Assembly (NCBI GenBank): GCA_016718275.1 | Contig: JADKEA010000001.1 | Coordinates: 186,001 to 250,000, forward strand | DNA: 64,000 bases | DNA from: Candidatus Villigracilis affinis | GTDB lineage: Bacteria > Chloroflexota > Anaerolineae > Anaerolineales > Villigracilaceae | Reading direction: 5' to 3' | Shown here: one piece after another, positions 1 through 7,779 of the stretch | Position numbering within the stretch: position 1 is the first letter of the stretch | Layout of the letters: the number at the start of each line of letters is the position of its first letter | Position numbers and translations under genes: made by a program | The notes under the pieces: model-generated | Database searches by the model: none | What the model saw: only the letters and a program-made list of their open reading frames with translations | What the model was told of the DNA's origin: nothing

Positions 1-1
1 C

Positions 2-1201
2 AAGTCACCGCGAGGCGAGAAAGTCCTCAATGAGAAGATCAAGATCGAAGGGTATCCTGCCACGGCGAAGTTGGAAGTGTTCAGGTCGGCCATCCAATTA
101 TCAACACGAGGCGAAGAAGGCGATTATGCTGATGGTGGACTCCTTGTCATCAGCAGAGCAACGGTTGTATCGTTGACCATGCTTAAGTATGAGAATGACC
201 CGTACGCCGGGTATTTCTACGGCTCGATCCAGTGCGATCATCTGCATGACCTTTTGAAGAATGACGAACCCGTGCTGACCGCCACCCGTGACGGCATCAA
301 CTGGTCGCATCCGTTTGCAAAGGCTCTGAAACTGTCAGTGGAAAGTAAACTGGATCCGCTCATTGAAGCGGAACGCAAGCATGCCGTTCAAGATGAGCAA
401 ACCCATCTCGATAAACAATTCCGCCAAAAAATAGATCATGCCTTACATGAATTAAATACGATCGCTTTGAGTGAACTCAGTGACAGACGGGACGATGGCG
501 ATCAAAAGCGGGTGGACCTGCCGCCATCTGGAATCGGATTTTTTCCCGAGCGGGTGTATGTGCAAACGGGGCAAACGGTTTCGCTGAATTTGTTTGTACA
601 GCTATCTGAAAAAGCGCGGCTGGGATCAACCATCACAGTGATCTCCAACAGCCCCGAGATCATTGTGTTAAATCAACAGGTTGTCATTCAGCCGCATAAA
701 ACTGATGACAGTGTTGGGCGGGCGCATATCCGCGTGGAAGGCAGGCAGGTGGGCAGTGAAGGTTTGGTAACCGCCTACATCGGAAAACAAAGAGCGCAGG
801 CTTTGGTGCAGGTCCGCTCGAAAAAAGAAACGATGAGTGTTGCGCCTTCGAGAAGCAGCAACGCCTTGTTCACGGATATTCACTTTGACGACCGCACCGA
901 CCCGCGTCAGCGCGTGTATTTTGACCGCGTGAATTCAAGCATTGTCATCGCCACCGCCGCGCCTTCGGTAAAACTCTATCTCGATAAACAAAACCGCCTT
1001 GATACAACGGTTCAAGGACAGGTGCTTTTGGCAGAGTTGATCACCGAGGCCGTATGCCGTGAGATCGCCCGCAGCGGCGTGGAACGCGGAAGATACCTCG
1101 CTCCCGATGGCGCCGAAACGGACGCGATCAACAATCATTTCATTCGATTGCAAAATCAATATTCACACCTGATCCATAAATATATTGTGACGCTGGAGTA
1201 A
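2..1201 (+). CDS. C-terminal part of a GHKL (Hsp90/MORC-like) ATPase protein, 5' end outside window
   Basis: The reading frame is open from base 2, upstream of the first possible start (TTG at 71), so the gene begins before the window. The first ~100 residues contain GGLLVISRATVVSLTMLKYE and ENDPYAGYFYG, followed by an NDEPVL..TRDGINW segment. This resembles the region after the ATP-binding domain in uncharacterised bacterial Hsp90/MORC-like ATPases. A charged, probably helical stretch (about residues 95-140 of the visible part) and a beta-rich segment (about 170-250) follow. The ATPase motifs themselves would lie upstream and cannot be checked. A strong terminator sits 46 bp after the stop. 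The family call is by memory of similar proteins; the function is unknown. Confidence 0.5.
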   Translation, partial: KSPRGEKVLNEKIKIEGYPATAKLEVFRSAIQLSTRGEEGDYADGGLLVISRATVVSLTMLKYENDPYAGYFYGSIQCDHLHDLLKNDEPVLTATRDGINWSHPFAKALKLSVESKLDPLIEAERKHAVQDEQTHLDKQFRQKIDHALHELNTIALSELSDRRDDGDQKRVDLPPSGIGFFPERVYVQTGQTVSLNLFVQLSEKARLGSTITVISNSPEIIVLNQQVVIQPHKTDDSVGRAHIRVEGRQVGSEGLVTAYIGKQRAQALVQVRSKKETMSVAPSRSSNALFTDIHFDDRTDPRQRVYFDRVNSSIVIATAAPSVKLYLDKQNRLDTTVQGQVLLAELITEAVCREIARSGVERGRYLAPDGAETDAINNHFIRLQNQYSHLIHKYIVTLE

Positions 1202-1246
1202 ATAAGCGATTCTTGCGAAGCCGTGAACTGATTCTGTTTCAATGAA

Positions 1247-1286
1247 AAAGCCCGCCCCGAGAGTTTCGTGGGCGGGCTTTGTTTTT
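1247..1286. terminator. Bidirectional Rho-independent terminator
   Basis: An 11-bp perfect stem (AAAGCCCGCCC paired with GGGCGGGCTTT) is flanked by A-rich sequence on the left and GTTTTT on the right. It lies between two convergent genes and can serve both. Confidence 0.9.
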
Positions 1287-1299
1287 ACACTTTGTCGAT

Positions 1300-2064
1300 T
1301 TACCAATCAGCCATTTCTTTGACGCGCTGGCGTTCGAACATGGCAACCAGCGACAGAGCAGGGACTGCCCAGCGCTCATTGGCATCGCCCAAGTCACCGG
1401 TCTTTTCCAGCGTATATTTATCCACCAGCAAATCGCGCTGTTTTTGCAATTTGAGCACTGTCGGGCCATATAAATTCCCAAGTTTGAATTCATAGGAAGG
1501 GGCATAAGCACGCGCCGCAAAAGGCAGATTCAAAATTTGAATACGGGTGGAATAGGGCAGGAAGTCGAACCAACCCGTGCCTCGTGAAGGTACCACCCAA
1601 CCCATTACATTTCCATACTCACTGTCTGTGATCTTATAAACAAGTCTGCTGGGCAAAGACTGGCTGACCTTGTTATTGAACATATTTGCGGCGACATTCC
1701 CGAGCACACCGGCAATATCCGCCCGTCCATCCGAACCGATGCCTGAGGGTGACTCAACATGCACATCTTTGAACTCTTCCATGCGCGCCCAATAATTGGT
1801 CACCCATGCAACCGTCTTCTCTGAACTATCCACGATATTCCAACTGGTGGAGGTGCTTGCAAATTGGAACAAAAAGCGGAAGGAAGTATCTCCCTTCGCC
1901 TTCATTACCGTACTGCCTTTGCCGTTGATGACAGTCATTTCATCTTTGAAGGCAATAAAGGGGTCTGAAATGCGCATGATGAAACCGCCGTCACCGTTCT
2001 TCACATCCATCTGGCGGCCAAGGCTGATCATCGGAAATTCAAATTTGAGGGGATAGCTATACAT
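1300..2064 (-). CDS. LURP-one/scramblase-like (YxjI-type) protein
   Basis: A 254-residue soluble protein. The N-terminal half (YPLKFEFPMISLGRQMDV, then FIMRISDPF, FKDEMTVING and KGDTSFRFLF) has the repeated beta-strand pattern of the LURP-one/tubby-C-terminal-like fold found in YxjI and in phospholipid scramblases. No signal peptide or membrane segment is visible. The start is supported by AGGAG about 11 nt upstream of the ATG. It stands alone, convergent with the GHKL-like gene and separated from it by a terminator. The biochemical role of bacterial members is not established, and the family call is inference from pattern. Confidence 0.5.
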   Translation of the reverse strand: MYSYPLKFEFPMISLGRQMDVKNGDGGFIMRISDPFIAFKDEMTVINGKGSTVMKAKGDTSFRFLFQFASTSTSWNIVDSSEKTVAWVTNYWARMEEFKDVHVESPSGIGSDGRADIAGVLGNVAANMFNNKVSQSLPSRLVYKITDSEYGNVMGWVVPSRGTGWFDFLPYSTRIQILNLPFAARAYAPSYEFKLGNLYGPTVLKLQKQRDLLVDKYTLEKTGDLGDANERWAVPALSLVAMFERQRVKEMADW

Positions 2065-2146
2065 GAAAAGAAAACTCCTGTGAAATAATTTTTCGCGATT
2101 ATACGAATCACAGGAGCAGGATGATATGGGTCAAAAGTAATGGGTG

Positions 2147-2584
2147 CTATTTCATCGCCAGCCACACCCCCGCCAACACCACTCCCAGTCCAAGCACACG
2201 GGTGAGATCCAATGGCCGCACCGCCGCACCCAACAACCCAAAATGGTCGAGGATGGAGCCGATGAAGATCTGTCCTGCCAGGAGGATGATCAGCGCGGTA
2301 GCAACGCCAATGCGCGGAATCATGTAGCTCATCGAAAAGATCACCACGAGGCCGAAAGCCCCGGCACACAGCGCATACCAAGGGACGGTGCGCCAATTGC
2401 CCAGTTTCCCACCGCCAAAATACAAAAGCGGAAGCAATACCGCGAGAGCGCCGCCAAGGTGGATGATAAAAATACTTTCCAGCACGCCCAACCGCTGGCT
2501 AATTATGCTGGACATGGGCGCCTGCAAACCAACCGCCATTCCACCGATAAGCCCAATAACGATAATCACGAGGATCGATTGCAT
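2147..2584 (-). CDS. YdcZ/DUF606-type small DMT-superfamily membrane protein
   Basis: 145 residues with five hydrophobic segments: about 4-25 (VIIVIGLIGGMAVGLQAP), 36-58, 66-88, 93-112 and 124-144. The length and the pattern (GLQAPMSSIISQRLG early, then LLAGQIFIGSILDHFG and GLGVVLAGVWLAMK at the end) fit the DUF606/YdcZ group of the drug/metabolite transporter superfamily. Members have about five helices and are often found as pairs; here only one copy is present. The substrate is unknown. An AGGCAGG sequence lies just upstream of the ATG. Confidence 0.7.
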   Translation of the reverse strand: MQSILVIIVIGLIGGMAVGLQAPMSSIISQRLGVLESIFIIHLGGALAVLLPLLYFGGGKLGNWRTVPWYALCAGAFGLVVIFSMSYMIPRIGVATALIILLAGQIFIGSILDHFGLLGAAVRPLDLTRVLGLGVVLAGVWLAMK

Positions 2585-2637
2585 TTTGCCTGCCTTTGTT
2601 TCTTACATGAATGTCCTTCGACTTCGCTCAAGACTCG

Positions 2638-3303
2638 TTAGCTGAATTGCATAATCACACCCGCGATCAAGGTAATCTGACCGAGGTGATACAAACCGAT
2701 ATTGTAGATCCGTCCATGCTGGATGGGGGCGACGAATTTATTCCAGGCGAGGACAATGTCAGAGAGATAAAACAGCAACGCTCCCAAACTGACCAGCGCA
2801 GAAGCGTTCGCACTCCACGTGATGTCGGTCAGTTTCATCATGGCGGAAAGCAGCATCAGCGAAATGACAAGACTGTAGATCAGGATCGGTGTGCGCATAC
2901 GCACATTTCCGCTCGAGGCAAGAGAATCGACGATACGGCGGATGATCCGCGTGCCGCCCAAACCAACCATGAAAGCGAAGATCAGGCTCCATGCCGAGAA
3001 TAACGGCAGGGGAATATTAAATCCGATCACGTAGGCGACATGCGCCAGCAAAAAGGCCACCAATCCAGGTAAAAACATGCGGTCGAGCGAGATCATTAAC
3101 AGCACATCACCAAGAAGCGAAAAGAGGATCCCCAACCCGAACCAGATCAATGCCCCATTCATTCCAACCGATGTCAACAGCCAGATGAACAGGACAACCA
3201 TCACAGCAGGCTTGGCGATATATTCCAAACGATGCCAATACTTCCACAAGGCCAGCGCCTCAAGCGCGGCAAAGACAAGAGCAAGTACCATCAGTATGTT
3301 CAT
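2638..3303 (-). CDS. YhhN/TMEM86-family membrane protein (lysoplasmalogenase-like)
   Basis: About 221 residues with roughly eight hydrophobic helices. The pattern (LGILFSLLGDVLLMI, LPGLVAFLLAHVAYVIGF, LGALLFYLSDIVLAWNKF, then IYNIGLYHLGQITLI) is that of the YhhN family, in which the conserved GD/SD acidic residues lie in membrane helices. Mammalian TMEM86 members hydrolyse the vinyl ether bond of lysoplasmalogens; the bacterial function is less clear. The frame extends 13 codons further upstream, but the internal ATG at 3303 starts directly before the first helix and is preferred. It precedes the next minus-strand gene by no overlap. Confidence 0.75.
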   Translation of the reverse strand: MNILMVLALVFAALEALALWKYWHRLEYIAKPAVMVVLFIWLLTSVGMNGALIWFGLGILFSLLGDVLLMISLDRMFLPGLVAFLLAHVAYVIGFNIPLPLFSAWSLIFAFMVGLGGTRIIRRIVDSLASSGNVRMRTPILIYSLVISLMLLSAMMKLTDITWSANASALVSLGALLFYLSDIVLAWNKFVAPIQHGRIYNIGLYHLGQITLIAGVIMQFS

Positions 3304-3348
3304 GGAAAATTCCGATCTGTGCAACGCCTGGCAACATTGCACTCCAAA

Positions 3349-4968
3349 TCACAACAGCCTGCCAAGAAGCTCAACCAATGCCTGTGCAAGAAGAATCTTG
3401 AATATCAGCGCAACAGGATAAGTACTGGCGTAGGCAATCGAAGGCAGGTCAGTTTCGGTTTGACTATTGGCAGAAGCCAGCGCAGGTGGATTGGTCATGG
3501 AGGCGGTCAGCGCACCCATGGCAGAGAGCAGATTCAATTTGTACACTTTTATCATCACAAGCAGGCCAGCCAAAGCAGAAAGCAATGTAATGAATGCACC
3601 CGCCGCCAGCAAAATCCAGCCCTGATCTTGCAATACGTCCACGAGATGCGCGCCTGCGTTCGTGCCTGCGCCTGCGAGAAAAAGCATCAGGCCAAGTTCA
3701 CGCGTCAGATTTTTAGCGGCAGGCGGAACGTAGAGTCGAAACGGGCCGATCCTGCCGAAGTGGCCGATCAGCAAACTGGTCAGAAAGACACCGCCCGCCA
3801 TCCCCAGTTTCACGGTCACGCCTTCACCAACCGGCACGGGGATCAATCCGATCAGCACACCGATCAATAATCCAAAAAGATAGGCGGTCATGCTGGTTTC
3901 ACTTGCACGGCGCGGCGAACCCTGTGCGCGCGCAACAAATGCCTCCACCGCCGACTTCTCACCCACCACGCGAATGCCATCACCCATTTCAAGGGTCACA
4001 CGGCCATGCGGCACGATCTCCAATCCCTGACGGCGAATACGCGTGATGACCACCGTGAACTGTTCCCACACACGCATGTGCGCCAGCGTTTTGCCAGTCA
4101 GCGATTCGTCCATCACTTCCACATCCACGCTCAACACTTCCGCGTTGACATCCATGCGTTCATCGGTGCGCTCGCCAAGCAGCAAGGTCATTTTGTCCAA
4201 CTCGTCAGCGGAGCCGACTGCCATCACGATATCGCCGAGATATAAAATCGTTTCAGGCGTGGCAGCAAAAACGCGGTCACCATGTTTGACACGCGAAAGA
4301 TTGACCTGTGCCAGCCGACGCGGATTCACCTCCGCAACGGTTCTTCCATCACAATTTGGATTGGTGATGCGAAACTGATGCGCGACCAACCCCGGAGATT
4401 CGACTTCCTTCTCGGCCAGCCATTGCCCTTCCTCGATCTTCACTGGACGTTTGAGCAGGGTCGGCAAAAATTGAACAATCAGCACGATGCTGATCATGCT
4501 AAACGGATAGGCGATGCCGTATCCAACGGATGCAAGCGCGGCCTCATCGGGCGCAATACGATGCAGGCTATCAAGTACGGAAGCTAGTGCAGGGGTGCAG
4601 GTCATCGCGCCGGTGTATAACCCCGCAGCAAGAGCAGGAGATAATTTCAATAAATATGCAGCCAGCGCAGTTAATAACGCGCCGCTTCCGACGATCACGA
4701 TCGCAAGGATAACGAACTGCATCCCGCGCCGACGAAAGGTACGAAAAAAGCTTGGTCCCGCCGTCAACCCAACCGAGTAGACGAACAGGATCAAGCCGAA
4801 GTCCATCACTTCTTTGGGGATGCTCAAGCCGAAGTGACCGAAGACCAGTGCGGCGAACAGCACGCCCGCCGTTCCAAGCGAAATTCCCCGCCACGACCAT
4901 TGACCGATCCACGCGCCGATGGTCAGAATGGCGAACAACACGAACATTGATTCAGTAAATGGATTCAT
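3349..4968 (-). CDS. AspT/YidE-type aspartate:alanine exchanger family transporter
   Basis: 539 residues in two hydrophobic halves (about 1-170 and 355-539) joined by a soluble region of about 190 residues holding two RCK_C/TrkA-C-like domains (LYLGDIVMAVGSADEL and VTLEMGDGIRVVGEKSAVE). The halves repeat similar motifs: GLTAGPSFFRTFRRRG with GAMTCTPALASVLD, and AGTNAGAHLVD with GALTASMTNPPALA. This is the architecture of the AspT/YidE/YbjL exchangers, which swap dicarboxylates or amino acids across the cytoplasmic membrane. The actual substrate cannot be read from sequence. A TATGCT hexamer ends 5 nt before the ATG, so the mRNA may be leaderless. Confidence 0.8.
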   Translation of the reverse strand: MNPFTESMFVLFAILTIGAWIGQWSWRGISLGTAGVLFAALVFGHFGLSIPKEVMDFGLILFVYSVGLTAGPSFFRTFRRRGMQFVILAIVIVGSGALLTALAAYLLKLSPALAAGLYTGAMTCTPALASVLDSLHRIAPDEAALASVGYGIAYPFSMISIVLIVQFLPTLLKRPVKIEEGQWLAEKEVESPGLVAHQFRITNPNCDGRTVAEVNPRRLAQVNLSRVKHGDRVFAATPETILYLGDIVMAVGSADELDKMTLLLGERTDERMDVNAEVLSVDVEVMDESLTGKTLAHMRVWEQFTVVITRIRRQGLEIVPHGRVTLEMGDGIRVVGEKSAVEAFVARAQGSPRRASETSMTAYLFGLLIGVLIGLIPVPVGEGVTVKLGMAGGVFLTSLLIGHFGRIGPFRLYVPPAAKNLTRELGLMLFLAGAGTNAGAHLVDVLQDQGWILLAAGAFITLLSALAGLLVMIKVYKLNLLSAMGALTASMTNPPALASANSQTETDLPSIAYASTYPVALIFKILLAQALVELLGRLL

Positions 4969-5035
4969 GAGCGAGCATAATTGTAGCCCATCTCAAGCAG
5001 CGTGACTGTCACGTTAAAAACGTGACCTGCGTCTT

Positions 5036-5881
5036 TCAAATCGTCATCAGGACAATGGCGGTCAAGGCGGCGGCAATGCCAATCCACTGATTGTGAGAAA
5101 GCCGTTCCTTGAGGAATATCCACGCTAGGATGACCGTGGCTCCAGGGAAAAGCGAACTTAGCACGGCCGCAACATCCAAGCGCCCCATTTGACCCGCAAG
5201 GATGAAAAAGACATTTCCAGAAATATCCAGAATGCCGTTCAAAGTAATGATCGGCCACGCAGATGCATCTTCCACTTTCCATGAAGAACGGGTGACCAGC
5301 ATATAAACCGTGATCAGGATCAGGCCGCCGCTGCGGGATGCCACCATCGGCCAGATGGTGGAGCCTGTGCTGGTGGCTTCGTGCATGAAGATAAAGTATG
5401 AGCCGAATCCAATGCCTGCGATGAGAGGCAGCTTCAAGTCCGCGAGATGCGCGAGGATATCCGTCACACCATCTTCGCCCTGCGAAATCATCCACACCGC
5501 AAAGAGGGCGAATCCGAATCCAATGAAAGTGGTCCACGCAGGCAAGCCTTCGCGAAAAATACCAACGACAACGGGAAGCGCCGCCGCCAGCAAAGCGGAA
5601 ACGGGAGTGGCAATGCTCATCAATCCAAGAGTCATGGCATGATAAAGTAGTACCAGCCCCAACGTGCCAAGCGTGCCCGCAAGCATGGCAAACATCCATG
5701 AGCGCAAGTCGGGGATCGGCTCGGAAAAAATTGCAATGACGAAGAATAAAACAAAAATACCAATGACCTCGCCATATAAGACAGTGCGATACGCTCCCGT
5801 CTTGCGCGAGGCAATACCACCCGTGAAATCACCTGCGCCCCAACCAAGCGCGGCAAGTAGACCGAGAAAAATAGACAGCAA
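5036..5881 (-). CDS. EamA-family drug/metabolite transporter
   Basis: 281 residues with ten predicted helices in two repeats, each of the EamA type: LGLLAALGWGAGDFTGG opens the first, and the last helices carry LSSLFPGATVILAWIFLKER and WIGIAAALTAIVLM. Such proteins export or exchange small metabolites. The frame starts with TTG at 5881, preceded by AAGGAAGGTAAAA, and overlaps the 3' end of the CitE-like gene by 53 bp on the same strand, so it is probably co-transcribed as the last gene of the CoA-carboxylase operon. It might export an intermediate of that pathway, but this is only positional inference. Confidence 0.75.
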   Translation of the reverse strand: MLSIFLGLLAALGWGAGDFTGGIASRKTGAYRTVLYGEVIGIFVLFFVIAIFSEPIPDLRSWMFAMLAGTLGTLGLVLLYHAMTLGLMSIATPVSALLAAALPVVVGIFREGLPAWTTFIGFGFALFAVWMISQGEDGVTDILAHLADLKLPLIAGIGFGSYFIFMHEATSTGSTIWPMVASRSGGLILITVYMLVTRSSWKVEDASAWPIITLNGILDISGNVFFILAGQMGRLDVAAVLSSLFPGATVILAWIFLKERLSHNQWIGIAAALTAIVLMTI

Positions 5882-6770
5882 ATTTTACCTTCCTTGGGGG
5901 AAGCGCTAAAGTCCATTGATCACGGCGTTCCAATACTTTCTTCGCGTTCTTCAGCAACGGCATATCGATCATCTTGCCATCCAATGAATACGCGCCCTTC
6001 CCCTCTTTTTGACTCGCTTCAAACGTTTCGACAATTCGTTTTGCGTAGGCAATCGCTTCATCCGATGGAGTAAATGCTTTTTGCACAGGCTCTACTTGCG
6101 CAGGGTGGATGATCTGCTTGCCGACGAATCCAAGCCGCGCGCCGAATTCAGATTCGATTCGCAAGGCTTCGATATCCTTGTAATCAATTGTGACAATATC
6201 AATAGGCTGAAGATCAAACGCCGTGCAAGCCACAACCACCGCCTGCCGCGCGTACAATAACTCAACCGCTTCCTTCGTGCGAACCGCACCAATGGATGCG
6301 GCAAAATCCTCGCCACCGAAGATGATCGCATCCAAACGCGGATGCGCGGCGATTTCCTTCAAATTCAATATGCCCTTCGCTGTTTCCACCCCAATCAAAA
6401 CGCGGACTGAATTCACAGGCCAGCCATGTTTCAACTCGGCAGTTTCGATGATGCGGCTCGCCCATTCCACCTGTTCAAAAGATTCCACTTTCGGAATCAC
6501 GATGCCATCGGGATGAAACGGCAGTACCGCTTCGATATCCTCCTGCTCCCAACCCGAGCCAACCGAATTGATCCGCGCCAGTTTTTCGCTGGCACCAAAA
6601 TCCAATTCGCGCAAAGCCTTTGCGATGGTTTCGCGTGCCTCGGCCTTTTTGTTGATCGCCGTGCCGTCTTCCATATCCATGCAAATCGAATCCACACCCA
6701 GCGTGATGGATTTCGTGATCATTTTCCAGTTATCCCCTGGCATATAAAGCAGTGCGCGTCGTGAATGCAT
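5829..6770 (-). CDS. HpcH/HpaI-CitE-like CoA-ester lyase, possible (R)-HMG-CoA lyase
   Basis: 313 residues of the CitE-like TIM-barrel family. It begins RRALLYMPGDNWKM. The metal/substrate residues are visible as E129 in VLIGVETAKGI and D155 in IIFGGEDFAASIG, with GFVGKQIIHPAQ in the C-terminal part that contributes to CoA-ester binding. Family members cleave malyl-, citramalyl- or HMG-CoA. The gene follows MaoC and biotin-dependent carboxylase genes. That is the arrangement of the mycobacterial leucine locus, where the CitE-like protein Rv2498c has been described as a (3R)-HMG-CoA lyase. I infer the same role here; citramalyl-CoA lyase is the alternative. GGAG lies before the ATG. Confidence 0.75.
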   Translation of the reverse strand: MHSRRALLYMPGDNWKMITKSITLGVDSICMDMEDGTAINKKAEARETIAKALRELDFGASEKLARINSVGSGWEQEDIEAVLPFHPDGIVIPKVESFEQVEWASRIIETAELKHGWPVNSVRVLIGVETAKGILNLKEIAAHPRLDAIIFGGEDFAASIGAVRTKEAVELLYARQAVVVACTAFDLQPIDIVTIDYKDIEALRIESEFGARLGFVGKQIIHPAQVEPVQKAFTPSDEAIAYAKRIVETFEASQKEGKGAYSLDGKMIDMPLLKNAKKVLERRDQWTLALPPRKVKFAVYFSRSTCRAWLGRR

Positions 6771-6777
6771 AAAATCT

Positions 6778-6822
6778 CCAGTTGAAGGTTCAAGGTTGAA
6801 GGTTGAAAGTTACAGGTCGTAA
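6778..6822. repeat. Degenerate heptanucleotide repeat block
   Basis: Six consecutive 7-nt units of consensus GTTGAAG run from 6781 to 6822, with single-base variants. The block covers the 3' end of the MaoC gene and the gap to the CitE-like gene. It belongs to the dispersed heptad family found elsewhere in this window. Confidence 0.75.
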
Positions 6823-7307
6823 GATTGGCTTTCAGATTTCGGCAAAAAGTCGAGCCGCTGACCTTTCTTCAAGAACATCGCCGTTCGTTCAAATTGAACC
6901 ACGATCGTACCATCCGATTTTTTGCCCGTGTGCCTAAACTTCACGATCCCCGCATTTGAGCGCGATTTCGACTCGCGCTTTTCAAGCACCTCGGTCTCGG
7001 CGTAGATCGTATCGTTGTGAAAAGTCGGGTTGGGATGCACCACCTTGTCATAACCCAAATTGGCAATGATCGTCCCTTCGCTCAATTCAGCCACCGTCAA
7101 CCCCACCACCAGCCCAAGCGTAAAGATCCCATTCACAATGCGTTGACCAAATTCCGTGTTCGCGGCAAAATCCTCATTCACATGCAGCGGCTGAGTATTC
7201 ATCGTCAACGACGAAAACAGCACATTGTCCATCTCGGTCACCGTGCGCCCCGCCGAATGTTTGAAATGCATCCCTACTTCCAGATCTTCGAAATATTTAC
7301 CAGCCAT
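6810..7307 (-). CDS. MaoC-family enoyl-CoA hydratase, probable (R)-specific 3-methylglutaconyl-CoA hydratase
   Basis: 165 residues of hot-dog fold (MaoC) type, starting KYFEDLEVGMHFKHSAGRTVTEMDN. The usual hydratase Asp-His motif region is seen as NTQPLHVNEDFA, where N and H replace and retain parts of the D-x4-H motif, followed by QRIVNGIFTLGLVVGL. It would hydrate an enoyl-CoA in the cytoplasm. Its ATG overlaps the stop of the biotin-carrier gene (TGATG), which implies translational coupling. In leucine catabolism a MaoC hydratase between MCC and a CitE-like lyase would convert 3-methylglutaconyl-CoA to HMG-CoA. Mesaconyl-CoA hydratase is an alternative. The last codons lie in a heptad repeat block. 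Confidence 0.75.
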   Translation of the reverse strand: MAGKYFEDLEVGMHFKHSAGRTVTEMDNVLFSSLTMNTQPLHVNEDFAANTEFGQRIVNGIFTLGLVVGLTVAELSEGTIIANLGYDKVVHPNPTFHNDTIYAETEVLEKRESKSRSNAGIVKFRHTGKKSDGTIVVQFERTAMFLKKGQRLDFLPKSESQSYDL

Positions 7308-7777
7308 CAGTCCTCCATTTCGATCAAGATCTGTTCGCGCTCCACAGTCTGTCCCTGCGAAACGTGCAGAGTTTTTACCGTCCCATCTTTCAAAGCCTGA
7401 ATGCGGATTTCCATCTTCATGGCTTCCATCGTAAGCAAAGTTTGACCTTTCTTCACGATATCTCCCACACCCACAGCAACGCTTCGCACCTGACCTGGCA
7501 TCGGGGCGATCAATCCCCCGGCATGATCGTGTCTGACGCCTTGTTTTGCGCCCGATGTTTTCGTGAGCATGATCGTTTGCCCGTTAATCGTCACCCATCT
7601 CTTCGCCATATCGGATGAGACATGCGCATTCACACGCTGACCATCGATCAGCAAGTCCATGCGCCCATCTTCCGCGCGGATGACTTGAACCGAAACAGTC
7701 TTCCCATCCATCGTAGCAACGTAGTTATCGCCCGACGGGTTGATCTCAAGAGTTTGTGTGTCGAAGTTTATTTTCAT
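7307..7777 (-). CDS. Biotin carboxyl carrier protein of an acyl-CoA carboxylase
   Basis: 156 residues. The C-terminal ~75 form a biotinyl domain with the modification motif TMEAMKMEI (biotin lysine K121) and the preceding IAPMPGQVRSVAVGVGD. The N-terminal half is a beta-rich linker like that of the alpha subunit of methylcrotonyl- and propionyl-CoA carboxylases. In many relatives it is fused to the biotin carboxylase; here it is a separate gene two bases downstream of it, so both come from one message. It carries CO2 between the biotin carboxylase and the carboxyltransferase. Confidence 0.9.
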   Translation of the reverse strand: MKINFDTQTLEINPSGDNYVATMDGKTVSVQVIRAEDGRMDLLIDGQRVNAHVSSDMAKRWVTINGQTIMLTKTSGAKQGVRHDHAGGLIAPMPGQVRSVAVGVGDIVKKGQTLLTMEAMKMEIRIQALKDGTVKTLHVSQGQTVEREQILIEMED

Positions 7778-7779
7778 TG

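Noticed and set aside
1247..1286. Attachment site or mobile element end
   Set aside because: The hairpin with T run between convergent genes is a simple terminator.
2028..2396. Overlapping reading frame across the DUF606-type gene
   Set aside because: It is in another frame of a clear membrane-protein gene and lacks a recognisable fold.
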